Numbered from the stretch's first letter, positions 49,100 to 58,659 are shown. The stretch: 64,000 nucleotides of DNA from Burkholderiales bacterium (GCA_020854035.1 JADZGE010000055.1:43364-107363), one strand, 5' to 3'. The notes: generated by a model from the letters alone, not told the origin. Made by a program: numbers and translations.

Positions 49100-50082
49100 T
49101 GGCGGGAACGCACGGGAACGACGGGATACGCGTCAGGCTGGTCACCAAGGACTACGATCACCTGGCGCCGCTCGCCTGCGGCGATGTCCTCGCGCAGGGC
49201 ATCGCGCTCGACTTCGAGCGGGATACCGAGAATGCCCTCGACCGGACCCTCTCCGACGCGACCATCGATGCCGGGGAAATCTCCCTCAGCCGGCACCTGA
49301 GCCGCCTCGCGGGCAAGGATCCCGGCTTCGTCGGCATCCCGGTATTCATGTGCCGCTACTTTCATCACCGCTGTTTTTTCGTGCGCCGCGACAGCGGGCT
49401 GCACCGTTTCGAACAGTTGGCCGGGAAGCGTATCGGCACCAACGAGTGGCCCGCGACGGGCAACACCTGGAGCCGCGCGGTGCTGCGCCATCACGGCGTG
49501 CGAATCGAGGAGATCGCCTGGTGGGTGGGCTCCGTCGACGGCCGGCCCGCGAACCGGCCCCAGGGCGTGCTGCCGCCGAACGTCAGGGCGGAGACCGGCC
49601 GGACACTCTTGTCCATGCTGCTCGCCCGCGAGCTCGATGCGCTAATGTTCGCCTACCCGCCCAGGGGATTCTACGAGCGCGGCAGTCCCGTGGTCCGGCT
49701 CATCGCGGATTACCGCCAGCAGGAGATGCGCTACTACCGGGAGACGGGGCTCTATCCGCCGAGCCACCTGATCGGCGTGCGGCGCGGCGTCTACGAAAAG
49801 CACCCCTGGGTGCTGCGCAGCCTGTTCCAGGCCCTCGACGAGTCCAAGCGGCGCTGGGCGGCGAGCCGCAGGCGCCTCACGGATACGACACCGTGGGTGC
49901 TGCGGGAGTTCGAGGACATGGCGGCGCTCCACGACGGCGACATGTCGCCCTACGGCGTGGAGCCCAACCGCAGGATGGTCCAGGCCATGTGCGACGAGCA
50001 GTTCGCGCAGGGCCTCAACACCGAGCGGCTCGACGCGGCGATTGCGTTCCCGGAATTCGAGGCGGTGATGGCCGCGGCGTGA
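49099..50082 (+). CDS. 4,5-dihydroxyphthalate decarboxylase-like protein
   Basis: A 327-residue protein with a periplasmic-binding-protein-type fold but no signal peptide. This is the layout of 4,5-dihydroxyphthalate decarboxylase (Pht5-like) and of NMT1/THI5-type proteins. Segments seen are DATIDAGEISLSRHL, the R-H-H-C-run FMCRYFHHRCFFVR, LAGKRIGTNEWPATGNTWSRAVL and YRETGLYPPSHLIGVRRGVYE. In the family it either decarboxylates an aromatic acid or binds a small molecule; the lack of a leader favours a cytoplasmic enzyme. It is coupled to the Bug gene upstream and followed by hyuA and hyuB 95 nt later. Confidence 0.8.
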   Translation: MAGTHGNDGIRVRLVTKDYDHLAPLACGDVLAQGIALDFERDTENALDRTLSDATIDAGEISLSRHLSRLAGKDPGFVGIPVFMCRYFHHRCFFVRRDSGLHRFEQLAGKRIGTNEWPATGNTWSRAVLRHHGVRIEEIAWWVGSVDGRPANRPQGVLPPNVRAETGRTLLSMLLARELDALMFAYPPRGFYERGSPVVRLIADYRQQEMRYYRETGLYPPSHLIGVRRGVYEKHPWVLRSLFQALDESKRRWAASRRRLTDTTPWVLREFEDMAALHDGDMSPYGVEPNRRMVQAMCDEQFAQGLNTERLDAAIAFPEFEAVMAAA

Positions 50083-50177
50083 CGCGCGCGGCGTCCCCGC
50101 CGGCGAATCGCGCGGAGCGCCGGCGGGCACGGGCATGCGTCCTTTCCTCGACCCGGAGCACCCGGAATCATCGAACC

Positions 50178-52223
50178 ATGTATCGGATCGGTATCGACGT
50201 CGGCGGCACGTTCACGGACTTCACGTTGCTCTCCGCCGCCGAGGGCAGCGTCAGCTTCCACAAGGTGCCTTCCACGCCGCACGATCCTTCCGAGGCGATC
50301 GCCGCCGGCATCGCCGATCTGCTGTCGATGCACCGCATCGCGCCCGCCGGCGTGAGCCACCTCGGTCACGGGACGACCGTGGCGACCAACCTGGTGATCG
50401 AGCGCAAGGGCGCGCTCACCGGGCTCATCACCACGCGGGGCTTCCGCGACGTCCTCGAGATCGGGCGGCAGACCCGGCCGCACCTGTACGACTACGGCGT
50501 GGTGAAGCCGCCGCCTCTCGCCCGTCGCGAGCACCGCATCGAGGTGACCGAGCGCGTCGATGCCTCGGGCGCCGTGGTGAGGGCGCTCGACGAGGCCGAG
50601 GTCGAGCGCGCGGCCGGGACGCTCAAGGCCGAGGGCGTGAGCGCGGTTGCCATCTGTTTCCTGCATGCCTACCGCAACCCGGAGCACGAACGGCGCGCGC
50701 GCGCCATCGTCACGCGGCTGATGCCGGACGCCTACGTGAGCGTGTCGAGCGAGGTGCTGCCCGAGTTCCGGGAGTACGAGCGGCTCTCGACGACGGTGCT
50801 GAACGCCGCCGTCGGCCCGCGCATGGAGCGTTACCTCGACCGCTTCGTGGAGCGGGTGAGGGCGCTCGGCGTCGGGGTGGACCCGTTCACCGTTCACTCC
50901 AATGGCGGCCTGATGTCGGTGCAGGCGGCGCGCGGTTTTCCGGTGCGCACCTGCCTGTCGGGGCCGGCGGCCGGCGTGATGGGCGCGGCGGCGGTGGGCG
51001 CCGCCGCGGGTTACGGGAACCTGGTGACTTTCGACGTCGGGGGCACCAGCACCGACGTGTCGCTGGTGTGGCGCGGAACCCCGCTCTTCAGCTCCAGCGG
51101 CCGGGTGGCGGATTACCCGGTCAAGGCCCCGATGGTGGACATCCACGTGATCGGCGCCGGGGGCGGCTCGATCGCGTGGATGGACGACGCCGGGGCGCTC
51201 AAGGTCGGGCCGCGCAGCGCGGGCGCCGCGCCCGGCCCCGCGGCCTATGCCCGCGGCGGCACCGAGCCCACCATCACCGATGCCATGATCTGCCTGCACC
51301 GCCTGAACCCGGTGGCGCTGCTCGGCGGACGGTTGCCGGTGGACGAGGCCGCCGCGCGGGATGCCGTCGAGCGGCGGGTCGCGCGAGCGCTGAATCTCTC
51401 GCTGGAAGCGGCGGCCGAAGGGGTGATCCGCATTGCCGACGCGAACATGAGCCGCGCCATTCGCGCGGTGTCGACCGAGCGCGGCTACGATCTCGCGCGG
51501 TTCGCGCTCTTCGCCTACGGCGGCGCCGGTCCGCTGCACGCGATCGGCATCGCGATCGAGTGCGGCATCCCCACGGTCGTCGTGCCCCGGGAGCCCGGCA
51601 CGATGTGCGCGCGCGGCATCCTGCTCTCGGACGTGAGTTTCGATTTCGTGCGCAGCGAGATCGCGGCGCTCGCGCCGGCGGGCTGGCCGCGGCTGATGGA
51701 ACTCTTCGCCGGGATGCGTGCGGAGGCCGACGCGTGGCTCGAACGCGAGCGCGTCGCGGCGGCCGACCGTGACTTCCGCCGCCACGTCGACGCGCGCTAC
51801 CAGGGACAGAACTTCGAGGTGATCGTGTCCTTCGACGGCGAGCCGGCGAGCGACATCGGGGCCTTCGCGCAGGCATTCCACGACGCGCATCGCCGGGAGT
51901 ACGGCTACGCGCTGCCCGGTCGCGCCATCGAAGTGGTGAACTGCCGGATGCGGGCGCTCGGCCGCGTGGCCAAGGTGCCGCTGAAGCCGCTCGCGGCTGC
52001 CGGGGCGCGGCAGCCGGCGCCGGCCGGACGCCGCGCGGTCTACCATGACCGGGCGCACGGCTGGATGGACACCCCGGTCCATGCCCGGGGCGATCTCGGC
52101 GCGGGCGCCGAGATCGCCGGGCCCGCGGTGATCGAGGAAATGAGTTCCACCACCGTGCTCGGGCCCGGCCAGCGGGCGCTCGTGGATGCCATCGGCAATC
52201 TGGTCGTCACCCTCGGGCGTTGA
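50178..52223 (+). CDS. hyuA: Hydantoinase/oxoprolinase family subunit A
   Basis: A 681-residue ATP-dependent ring-opening enzyme subunit. The start YRIGIDVGGTFTDFTLL is the ATP-binding signature of the actin-like fold, and VTFDVGGTSTDVSLVWRG in the middle is the second phosphate loop. The start at 50178 is chosen since the homology begins at once; the open frame extends back through the previous gene. It overlaps or abuts the B-subunit gene. HyuA/B pairs open hydantoins, oxoproline, or carboxylate ketones such as acetone and acetophenone, so the substrate is open. Confidence 0.94.
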   Translation: MYRIGIDVGGTFTDFTLLSAAEGSVSFHKVPSTPHDPSEAIAAGIADLLSMHRIAPAGVSHLGHGTTVATNLVIERKGALTGLITTRGFRDVLEIGRQTRPHLYDYGVVKPPPLARREHRIEVTERVDASGAVVRALDEAEVERAAGTLKAEGVSAVAICFLHAYRNPEHERRARAIVTRLMPDAYVSVSSEVLPEFREYERLSTTVLNAAVGPRMERYLDRFVERVRALGVGVDPFTVHSNGGLMSVQAARGFPVRTCLSGPAAGVMGAAAVGAAAGYGNLVTFDVGGTSTDVSLVWRGTPLFSSSGRVADYPVKAPMVDIHVIGAGGGSIAWMDDAGALKVGPRSAGAAPGPAAYARGGTEPTITDAMICLHRLNPVALLGGRLPVDEAAARDAVERRVARALNLSLEAAAEGVIRIADANMSRAIRAVSTERGYDLARFALFAYGGAGPLHAIGIAIECGIPTVVVPREPGTMCARGILLSDVSFDFVRSEIAALAPAGWPRLMELFAGMRAEADAWLERERVAAADRDFRRHVDARYQGQNFEVIVSFDGEPASDIGAFAQAFHDAHRREYGYALPGRAIEVVNCRMRALGRVAKVPLKPLAAAGARQPAPAGRRAVYHDRAHGWMDTPVHARGDLGAGAEIAGPAVIEEMSSTTVLGPGQRALVDAIGNLVVTLGR

Positions 52224-52228
52224 TCCAC

Positions 52229-53959
52229 ATGGACGGCACACGGGAAGACTCCGGCCTGCTCGACCCCATCTCGATGGAGGTGTTCTCGAATCGCCTGCTC
52301 TCGATCACCGAGGACATGAACAACACGCTGGTGCGCTCGTCGTTCTCGACCAACATCAAGGAGCGCAAGGACTGCTCGGTCGCCCTCTTCGACGGGCGTG
52401 GCCGGCTGATCGCCCAGGGTGCGCAGATTCCGGTGCATCTCGGTTCGCTGCACGGCGGGGTAACGGCGCTGCTCGACGCCTGGCCGGTCGCGCGGATGCG
52501 CGAGGGCGACGCGTTCATCTGCAACGACCCCTACCTCGCCAACGGCACCCATCTGCCCGACATCACCGTGATGACGCCCGCCTTCTGGGAAGGGCGGGTC
52601 GAGTTCTTCGTGGCCAACATCGGGCACCATTCCGACGTCGGCGGCGCGGTGCCGGGCTCCATCGCGGCGAGCCTGCGCACGGTGTTCGAGGAGGGGCTGC
52701 GCATCCCGGTGATCCGCATCGTGCGCGAGGGCGAGCTCGACGAGGCGCTGCTCCGCTTCATCACCTGCAACATGCGCGATCCGGAGGAACGCGCGCTCGA
52801 CCTCAAGGTGCAGATCGGCACCAACGAGCGCGGGGCGGAGGCCGCCCGCGCGCTCGCGGGCCAGATGGGCATCGCCGCGGTGCGGCGCTCGATCGACGAC
52901 GTGATCTCGTATACCCGGCGGCGGTTCCGCAACCGCATCGCGGAACTCCGTCCCGGCGAATACACCTTCACCAGTTTCCTCGACGACGACGGCCTGGGCG
53001 GCGAGCCGGTGCCGATCGTGGTGACGGTCCGCGTCGCCGGTGACACGCTCGAAGTGGATTTTTCCGGCACCGGAGCGCAGGCGCGCGGCGCGATGAACGT
53101 GCCGGAGAACGCGCTGCGCGCGAGCGTGTATTACGCGGTGAAGTCGCTGCTCGATCCCGACCTGCCGCCCAACACCGGGCTCTTCGACGCGGTGCGCATC
53201 CACGCGCCGGCGGGCAGCATCGTCAATCCGCGGCCGCCGGCGGCGGTCGGCGCGCGCGCGATCACCGTGCAGAAGATCGCCGGCGCTCTCTTCGGCGCGT
53301 TCCGCGGCATCCTGCCGCCGCAGCGGGTGATGGCTTCGGGCAACGATGTCACGCCGGCGATCGTCTACTCGGGCGAGCTGACGCGCCGCGCCGCGCCGTA
53401 CGTCTATCTCGAGACGCTGGGCGGGGGCGGCGGCGCGCGCCACGGCGGCGACGGCATGAGCGCGGCGCACGTGCACATGACCAACACCTCGAACCTGCCG
53501 GCGGAAGCGCTCGAGATCGAGTATCCCCTGATGGTGGACGAGTACGCGCTCGTGGAGAATTCCGGCGGGGCGGGGCGCAACCGCGGCGGGCTGGGCATCG
53601 CGCGCCAGATCAGCGCGCGTGTCGACGGCACGGTGTTCTCGCTTCGCTCCGACAGTCACCTCGTGGGGGTGCCGAGCGGCGTGTTCGGCGGGCTCGACGG
53701 CCGCCGCGCGCGCGCGCTGAAGAATCCCGGCCGGCCGGACGAGGAGGTTCTGCCGTCCAAGGTGGCGCGGCTCGAGTTGGCGGCCGGCGACTCGGTGCGC
53801 GTGGAAACGCCCGGCGGCGGGGGCTACGGGCCGCCGTCGGAGCGCCCGCTCGCGGCAATCGCCGGCGACGTGAGGAGCGGCCGGGTGTCGCGCGCGGCGG
53901 CAGAGCGCGATTACGGCGTCGCGCGCGTGGCGGAGGCACTCGGGCTGACCCGGTCCTAG
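52229..53959 (+). CDS. hyuB: Hydantoinase/oxoprolinase family subunit B
   Basis: A 576-residue partner of subunit A. Seen: PISMEVFSNRLLSITEDMNNTL near the N-terminus, DCSVALFDGRGRLIAQGAQIPVHLG, and HLPDITVMTPAF, all typical of HyuB. The ATG at 52229 is 5 nt after the subunit A stop; a TTG at 52220 is an alternative. The C-terminal VETPGGGGYGPP is the usual end motif. A Bug gene follows 61 nt later, so the pathway is flanked by receptor genes on both sides. Confidence 0.95.
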   Translation: MDGTREDSGLLDPISMEVFSNRLLSITEDMNNTLVRSSFSTNIKERKDCSVALFDGRGRLIAQGAQIPVHLGSLHGGVTALLDAWPVARMREGDAFICNDPYLANGTHLPDITVMTPAFWEGRVEFFVANIGHHSDVGGAVPGSIAASLRTVFEEGLRIPVIRIVREGELDEALLRFITCNMRDPEERALDLKVQIGTNERGAEAARALAGQMGIAAVRRSIDDVISYTRRRFRNRIAELRPGEYTFTSFLDDDGLGGEPVPIVVTVRVAGDTLEVDFSGTGAQARGAMNVPENALRASVYYAVKSLLDPDLPPNTGLFDAVRIHAPAGSIVNPRPPAAVGARAITVQKIAGALFGAFRGILPPQRVMASGNDVTPAIVYSGELTRRAAPYVYLETLGGGGGARHGGDGMSAAHVHMTNTSNLPAEALEIEYPLMVDEYALVENSGGAGRNRGGLGIARQISARVDGTVFSLRSDSHLVGVPSGVFGGLDGRRARALKNPGRPDEEVLPSKVARLELAAGDSVRVETPGGGGYGPPSERPLAAIAGDVRSGRVSRAAAERDYGVARVAEALGLTRS

Positions 53960-54020
53960 CCGGGCGGCGCGCCTTTTTCCTGCCTGAATGAACGGCGTCT
54001 TCGACGCGAAGGAGGGGGTC

Positions 54021-55025
54021 ATGGAGCATGCAGGCGAGCGGTGCACGCGGGGCGGCGTCATCCGGCGCGTGGCGGCGTGGTTCGGGATGGTGGCGCTCGC
54101 ATCGTCCGGCGCGGCGCACGCGCAGTGGAAGCCCGAGAAGAACGTGGAGATCGTCGTCGGCGCCGCCGCGGGCGGCCCGCTCGACACCACGGCGCGCATC
54201 ATGCAGCGCATCGTGGAGCCGAGGGCCGGCCATCCCGTCAACGTGGTCAACCGCACCGGGGGTGGCCATGGCATCGCGCTCGCCTACCTCAACCAGCAGG
54301 CGGGCAACGGACATTTTCTCGCCATGTCCACGCCCAACCTGATCACCAATCGCATCACCGGCGGCAATCCGATCAACTACACCGACGTGACGCCGCTCGC
54401 GATGCTCAATCAGGAGTACGTCGGGTTCTCCGTGCGCAGCGATTCTCCGGTGAGAAGCGGCAAGGATCTCATCCAGCTCCTGCGCAAGGACCCGGCGGCG
54501 CTGAGCTTCGCGATCGGCTTTCGCAGCGGCAACCAGCACCTCGCCGCGGGCGCAATCATGGGCGCGGCGGGAGTGGACGTGAAGCGGATGAGATTCGTGT
54601 CGTTCAAGGGCGGCGCGGAAACGGTGCCGGCGGTGCTGGGCGGTCACGTCGACGTCCTGGTGGCGACGCCGACTTCGACGTGGCGCCACGTCCAGAGCGG
54701 GCAGTTGCGCATGCTGGGCATCACCTCGCCCCAAAGGCTTGCTGGCGAACTCGCGGCGATTCCGACGTGGGTCGAGCTCGGGGCGAACGCGACCTCGTCC
54801 AACTGGCGCGGCGTGGTCGGACCGAAAGGGCTTGGCGCGGCGCAGATCGCCTGGTGGGACCGGACGTTCTCCGAGATGGCCCGGTCGGCGGAATGGCGGG
54901 AAGCGGTCGCGAAGTACCGGTGGGAGGGCGAGTATCTCGACAGCGCGCAGACGCTCAGGTTTCTCCAGGACGAGGACAAGAGGCTGACGGCGTTGCTGCG
55001 CGAGATGGGCGACGCGAGACAGTAG
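54021..55025 (+). CDS. Bug-like periplasmic receptor, divergent
   Basis: A 334-residue receptor. The start at 54021 is favoured by GGAGGGGG just before it; an ATG at 53988 is in frame. The signal peptide has a basic n-region (RRVAAW) and ends near AAHAQ. Loops are unlike those of its neighbours: VGAAAGGPLDTTAR, VVNRTGGGHGIALAYL and MRFVSFKGGAE. The second lobe segment WRGVVGPKGLGAAQIAWWDRTF is recognisable. It is probably co-transcribed with hyuAB. Confidence 0.88.
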   Translation: MEHAGERCTRGGVIRRVAAWFGMVALASSGAAHAQWKPEKNVEIVVGAAAGGPLDTTARIMQRIVEPRAGHPVNVVNRTGGGHGIALAYLNQQAGNGHFLAMSTPNLITNRITGGNPINYTDVTPLAMLNQEYVGFSVRSDSPVRSGKDLIQLLRKDPAALSFAIGFRSGNQHLAAGAIMGAAGVDVKRMRFVSFKGGAETVPAVLGGHVDVLVATPTSTWRHVQSGQLRMLGITSPQRLAGELAAIPTWVELGANATSSNWRGVVGPKGLGAAQIAWWDRTFSEMARSAEWREAVAKYRWEGEYLDSAQTLRFLQDEDKRLTALLREMGDARQ

Positions 55026-55115
55026 GCGGGTCGCGCGCGGCTTGCGCGGAGCGGAACGGGGAAACCGGGGAGACGCGCGCAGGAACGGGATCGGGAAAGG
55101 CCGGCGGGAAGCGTC

Positions 55116-55337
55116 GTGGCGCCCGGCGGTGTGTTGGCTCGCAGCGTCCGGGCTCGCGCCCGGGGGCTCGCCGGTGGCCGGTTCCCCGGGGGCCTGCCCC
55201 CGGAGCGCACGATCCGCATCATCGGGCCGGCGCCGCCCGGCGGCGGGCCCGACGCGTCGAATCGCACGCCGCGCGGTGCTCCTTCAATCCGGGCATTCCC
55301 GAGCGACCCGCTAAAGCTTCCCCGCGGCGGGCCGTAA
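55116..55337 (+). pseudogene. Possible remnant of a Bug receptor gene
   Basis: This lies in the 343-bp gap between a Bug gene and the HDOD gene. In one frame a 73-residue stretch contains RTIRIIGPAPPGGGPDAS, which resembles the start of a mature Bug protein (KPVRIIVPFPPGGGTD). No second lobe signature follows and the frame ends after about 20 more residues. I read it as a decayed 5' fragment, perhaps from a duplication of the gene upstream, but chance similarity in such GC-rich sequence is possible. Confidence 0.4.
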
Positions 55338-55368
55338 CGGAGAAGACTCCGTCCGGGAACGCTCAACG

Positions 55369-56286
55369 ATGCTCGCTGCCAGTACGACCGCGCCGGACCG
55401 GCGCCGCCTGCTCGCGGCGATCGTGAGCGAGATCGGGCAGGGAGGAGTGTGCTTCCCGACCACGCCGCAGCTCGCGCGTGGCATCCGCCAGGCCCTGTGC
55501 GATCCGGATTGCCCCGTTGGTACGGCCGCGCGGCTGGTCGGGGCCGAGCCGCTCCTCGCCGCACGGATCGTGGGGTTGGCGAACTCGGTGCTCTTCCGCA
55601 GCCGGGGACGCGTGATCACCGATCTCTCGTCCGCGATCACTCGCGTGGGCTTCTCCGTCGTGCGCTCCCTCGCCACGGCGCTGATCGTGCGGCAGCTTGC
55701 CGCGATACCCGCGCGGCCCGCGCACCGGGACATGGCGGCCGCGCTGTGGGGGCACAGCGCGCACGCCGCCGCGCTCGCGTACCTGCTCGCCCGGCGCATC
55801 ACGGGCCAGAATCCGGATACCGCGCTTTTTGCCGGCCTGGTCCACGAGGCCGGCGGTTTCTACCTGATCTCGCGCGCGGGAGACTACCCGGGGTTGCTCG
55901 ACGGGGCGCTCACGCGCGACTGGGTGGACGATGGTTGCGACGACGCGGCGGAGTCGGTCATCGGCGGTCGGGGAACGCCGACGAGCTTCCAGAGCCGGAT
56001 CGGCCGGGCGGTGCTCGACGCGCTCGAAGTCCCCGCGCCCGTCACCGAGGCGATCGAGACGCTCTGGCGCGGAGAGCTGGCGCTGCCGCCGCGAACGCTC
56101 GGCGACACGCTGCTTCTCGCCGTGCAGCTCGTTCCGCTGCCCTCGCCCTTCAAACGCGTCCCGGAGGGCGGCGCGCTGCACGCGCAGGCGGTCATGGATC
56201 TCGCGTTCGAGCAGGGCGCGCTGGGGCAGATCGTGAAGGAGGCGGCGGCCGACGTCGCTTCGCTTTCGGCGATTCTCAGGGGCTGA
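55369..56286 (+). CDS. HDOD domain protein
   Basis: A 305-residue signalling-type protein. The HDOD domain spans about residues 20-220: FPTTPQLARGIRQALCDPDCPVGTAARLVGAEPLLAARIVGLANS, then VIRxxG-like ITRVGFSVVRSLATALIVRQL and WGHSAHAAALAYLLAR. The HD residues of true phosphohydrolases are not conserved (HSAHAA and HEAGG), which is normal for HDOD. HDOD proteins take part in regulation, often with two-component systems or DNA repair control. It stands alone on its strand, 343 nt from the previous intact gene. Confidence 0.92.
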   Translation: MLAASTTAPDRRRLLAAIVSEIGQGGVCFPTTPQLARGIRQALCDPDCPVGTAARLVGAEPLLAARIVGLANSVLFRSRGRVITDLSSAITRVGFSVVRSLATALIVRQLAAIPARPAHRDMAAALWGHSAHAAALAYLLARRITGQNPDTALFAGLVHEAGGFYLISRAGDYPGLLDGALTRDWVDDGCDDAAESVIGGRGTPTSFQSRIGRAVLDALEVPAPVTEAIETLWRGELALPPRTLGDTLLLAVQLVPLPSPFKRVPEGGALHAQAVMDLAFEQGALGQIVKEAAADVASLSAILRG

Positions 56287-56441
56287 GCGCTCGCCGGATA
56301 TGGCGCGTCGCCGCGACGGCAACGCGGTGCACGAGCCGCCCATGCCATGGCGAGCGGCAGTCGAACGTCGCGAGATCCATGCCGCAAGGCGCCGCGCCGC
56401 GCGCGCATGCCGAGGGCCTGATCTGCGGCGCGGCGCAGTCC

Positions 56442-57413
56442 TCAGACGAGGGCTGCGGCGATGCGGCCGCTCTCGCCCACGCGCAGGCCATCGACCCTGC
56501 CGGAGAAGTAGTCCAGGTTGGCGCTTTCCGGCCCGAGCACCTCGACCTCGCGGAACCCGGCGTCGAGGAGCTTCCCGGCGAGCGCATCGGGCTCGAAGAA
56601 AGTAAGCCAGGGCTCGCCGAGCGCCGCCACGCGCGCCATGGATCGCTCGCGGGCGACGCGGGCGGCGGCGGCGAGACGCGCGGCGGGCAGCGCGAACTCG
56701 AACACCACCTCGCTGCCGGGAACGCACGCGGCGACGAAGCGCATCGTTCCCATTACCGCCGGCTCGGTAAGGTAGATCGCGACGCCGAGCAGCGAGAAGA
56801 AGGCGGGCGCCGCGGCATCGAAGCCGGCGCGGCGCAATTCGCCGGCGAGCGACCGGGTTTCGAAATCGACCGGCGCGTACGCGAGCCACGGCGGCAGGAA
56901 GATGCCGGCCGCCTGCAGGCGCGCCCGCTTCCAGCGTTGTGTCGCGGGGTGGTCCACCTCGAAAACCCGGAGACCGTGCTCGCGGTGCGGATTGCGGTAG
57001 GCGAAGGTATCGAGGCCGGCGCCGAGAACGACGTACTGCCCCACGCCTCTCGCGACGGCGGCCGCGAGCCGGTCCTCGGCGTAGCGGCTGCGCAGCGCGA
57101 CGAACGCGCGCAGGCCGTGCGCGCGCCGGTCCGCCGCCGCCTGCAGCGCCGCGGCGCCCTCGGGTCCGATGATCGGGACCGCGAGCGGGTCGTCAAGTAT
57201 GCGCGGATAGTCGATTACCTGGTGCAGCGCCCGCAGGACGGCCGCGCCCTGCGCCGTTGCGCTCGCCGCGCCGCCCGCCAGCCGCTCGGCCGCGCGGGCG
57301 CCCGGGACGGCGAAGAGCGTGCCGGCCGGCAGTGCGAGCCCGGCGCCGCCCGCCAGTGCCCCGCGCAGGAGGCGCCTGCGGCCCGGCGACGTTACCGAAA
57401 TCGGGAAAGCCAT
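56442..57413 (-). CDS. Class I SAM-dependent methyltransferase (leucine carboxyl methyltransferase-like) with Tat-like leader
   Basis: A 323-residue protein. The SAM-binding motif VVLGAGLDTFAYR and the EVDHPATQRWKRARL segment are diagnostic of the TIGR00027/LCM-like family. The N-terminus PGRRRLLRGALAGGAGLALPAGTLFAVPGARAAE looks like a twin-arginine leader: arginines, a hydrophobic stretch and an AxA cleavage site. Export is unexpected for a SAM-dependent enzyme because SAM is cytoplasmic; alternatively the segment is a membrane anchor or the true start is further in. It is 4 nt downstream of a Bug gene, so the two are co-transcribed. Confidence 0.88.
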   Translation of the reverse strand: MAFPISVTSPGRRRLLRGALAGGAGLALPAGTLFAVPGARAAERLAGGAASATAQGAAVLRALHQVIDYPRILDDPLAVPIIGPEGAAALQAAADRRAHGLRAFVALRSRYAEDRLAAAVARGVGQYVVLGAGLDTFAYRNPHREHGLRVFEVDHPATQRWKRARLQAAGIFLPPWLAYAPVDFETRSLAGELRRAGFDAAAPAFFSLLGVAIYLTEPAVMGTMRFVAACVPGSEVVFEFALPAARLAAAARVARERSMARVAALGEPWLTFFEPDALAGKLLDAGFREVEVLGPESANLDYFSGRVDGLRVGESGRIAAALV

Positions 57414-57417
57414 GCCG

Positions 57418-58389
57418 TCAATCGGCCCTGATGTTCGCCGCCTTGATCACCCTCGCGTACTTCTCGACCTCGCTGCGGAAGTACTTCGCCAGTTCCTCGG
57501 GGCTGCTCGCGACCGGATCGAGCGCCTCCCGGGGGAAGAAATCCTTCACTTCCTTCGTCTGCAGCGCCTTGCTGATCTCGGCGTTCAAGCGTTCCACGAT
57601 CGGCCGCGGCGTGCCCTTGGGCAGGAACATCGCGTACCAGTTGTCGGAAACGAATCCCGGGTAGAAGGAATCCATCGTCGGCAGCTCCGGCAGGGCCGGC
57701 GAACGCTTCTGCGTCGTCACCGCCAGAGCGCGCGCCCGGCCGGTGCGCAGGTGCGGCATCACCGACGGCGCCGTGGCGAAAATGTAGTCGATCTCGCCGG
57801 AAATGAGCGCGATCACGGCCGGACCCCCGCCGCGGTAGGTCAGCACCTGCGACCGGGTGCCGAACCTCTGGTTGAACATCTCGGCGGTGAGATGCGCCGT
57901 GCTGCCCACGGTGTTGCCGCCCGCATTCATGCTGCCTTTCGTGCGTTTCGCGAGCTCGACGAGTTCCTTCGGCGATTTTGCGGGGACGCTCGGGTGCACG
58001 CTCAGCACGAGGGGGGTGGAGGAAATCCAGCTGACCGGCTGCAGATCGGTGAACATGTCCCACTTGATGCGCTTCGCGTGCAGCGTCGTCACCACGGAGA
58101 TGCTGCCGGATGTGAAAAGTATCGTGTAGCCGTCCGGCGCGGCTTCCACGGCGATCTGGGTCGCGATGAGTCCCGAAGCGCCGGTGCGGTTATCGACGAT
58201 GAACTGCTGGCCCGTGCTCTTCGCGAACGCGTTGTTGAGCAATCGGGCCTGGATATCCGTGCCCCCGCCCGGAGCGAACGGGACCAGCATGCGCACGGGT
58301 TTCTCGGGCCACTGCTGGGCGCTCGAGGGCGTCGGACCTGCCGCCGAGAGTAGCGCGACGGCCGTGAGGGCGCGGGCTGCCGTTTTCAT
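57418..58389 (-). CDS. Bug/TctC-family periplasmic receptor
   Basis: A 323-residue receptor with a signal peptide ending near PSSAQQ. Loops: VPFAPGGGTDIQAR, VDNRTGASGLIA, and LTYRGGGPAV in place of HVPYKG. The ATG is preceded by AAGGAGGAGGAC, a strong ribosome site. It leads the pair with the methyltransferase and is separated from the minus-strand cupin gene upstream by a 296-nt gap that carries that gene's terminator. Confidence 0.94.
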   Translation of the reverse strand: MKTAARALTAVALLSAAGPTPSSAQQWPEKPVRMLVPFAPGGGTDIQARLLNNAFAKSTGQQFIVDNRTGASGLIATQIAVEAAPDGYTILFTSGSISVVTTLHAKRIKWDMFTDLQPVSWISSTPLVLSVHPSVPAKSPKELVELAKRTKGSMNAGGNTVGSTAHLTAEMFNQRFGTRSQVLTYRGGGPAVIALISGEIDYIFATAPSVMPHLRTGRARALAVTTQKRSPALPELPTMDSFYPGFVSDNWYAMFLPKGTPRPIVERLNAEISKALQTKEVKDFFPREALDPVASSPEELAKYFRSEVEKYARVIKAANIRAD

Positions 58390-58631
58390 GCTGTCCTCCT
58401 CCTTTGTGGTTATTTCCGGCGCCTGCCGGCGTCAGTCCACATGTTAGCACCGAGCCCACTATCCGGACCAGCAACGGGGCCCTCGGCCCTCGCCACTCGG
58501 GGGACCTCGATGCCGGGCGCGAGATCGCGGTGTGCGCCGGCCGGCTGGAATCCCCGGGAGGGCAGGCAGTACCGGCAGCCGGACGATTCGCCGCGCGGGC
58601 ACCTCCCCGCACGGTGACGCCGCCGATGGGC

Positions 58632-58659
58632 AAAAAAGAACCCCGCCGCGGCGGGGTTC
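58632..58659 (-). terminator. Intrinsic terminator of the cupin gene
   Basis: On the minus strand, 26 nt after the cupin stop, GAACCCCGCCGCGGCGGGGTTC forms a nearly perfect GC-rich hairpin and is followed at once by TTTTTT (58637-58632). This is the only textbook intrinsic terminator I found. The remaining 240 nt before the next Bug start show no further gene. Confidence 0.88.

Noticed and set aside
49099..50082. Periplasmic ABC-type receptor
   Set aside because: No signal peptide is present and no ABC transporter genes are near; the decarboxylase-like reading fits better.
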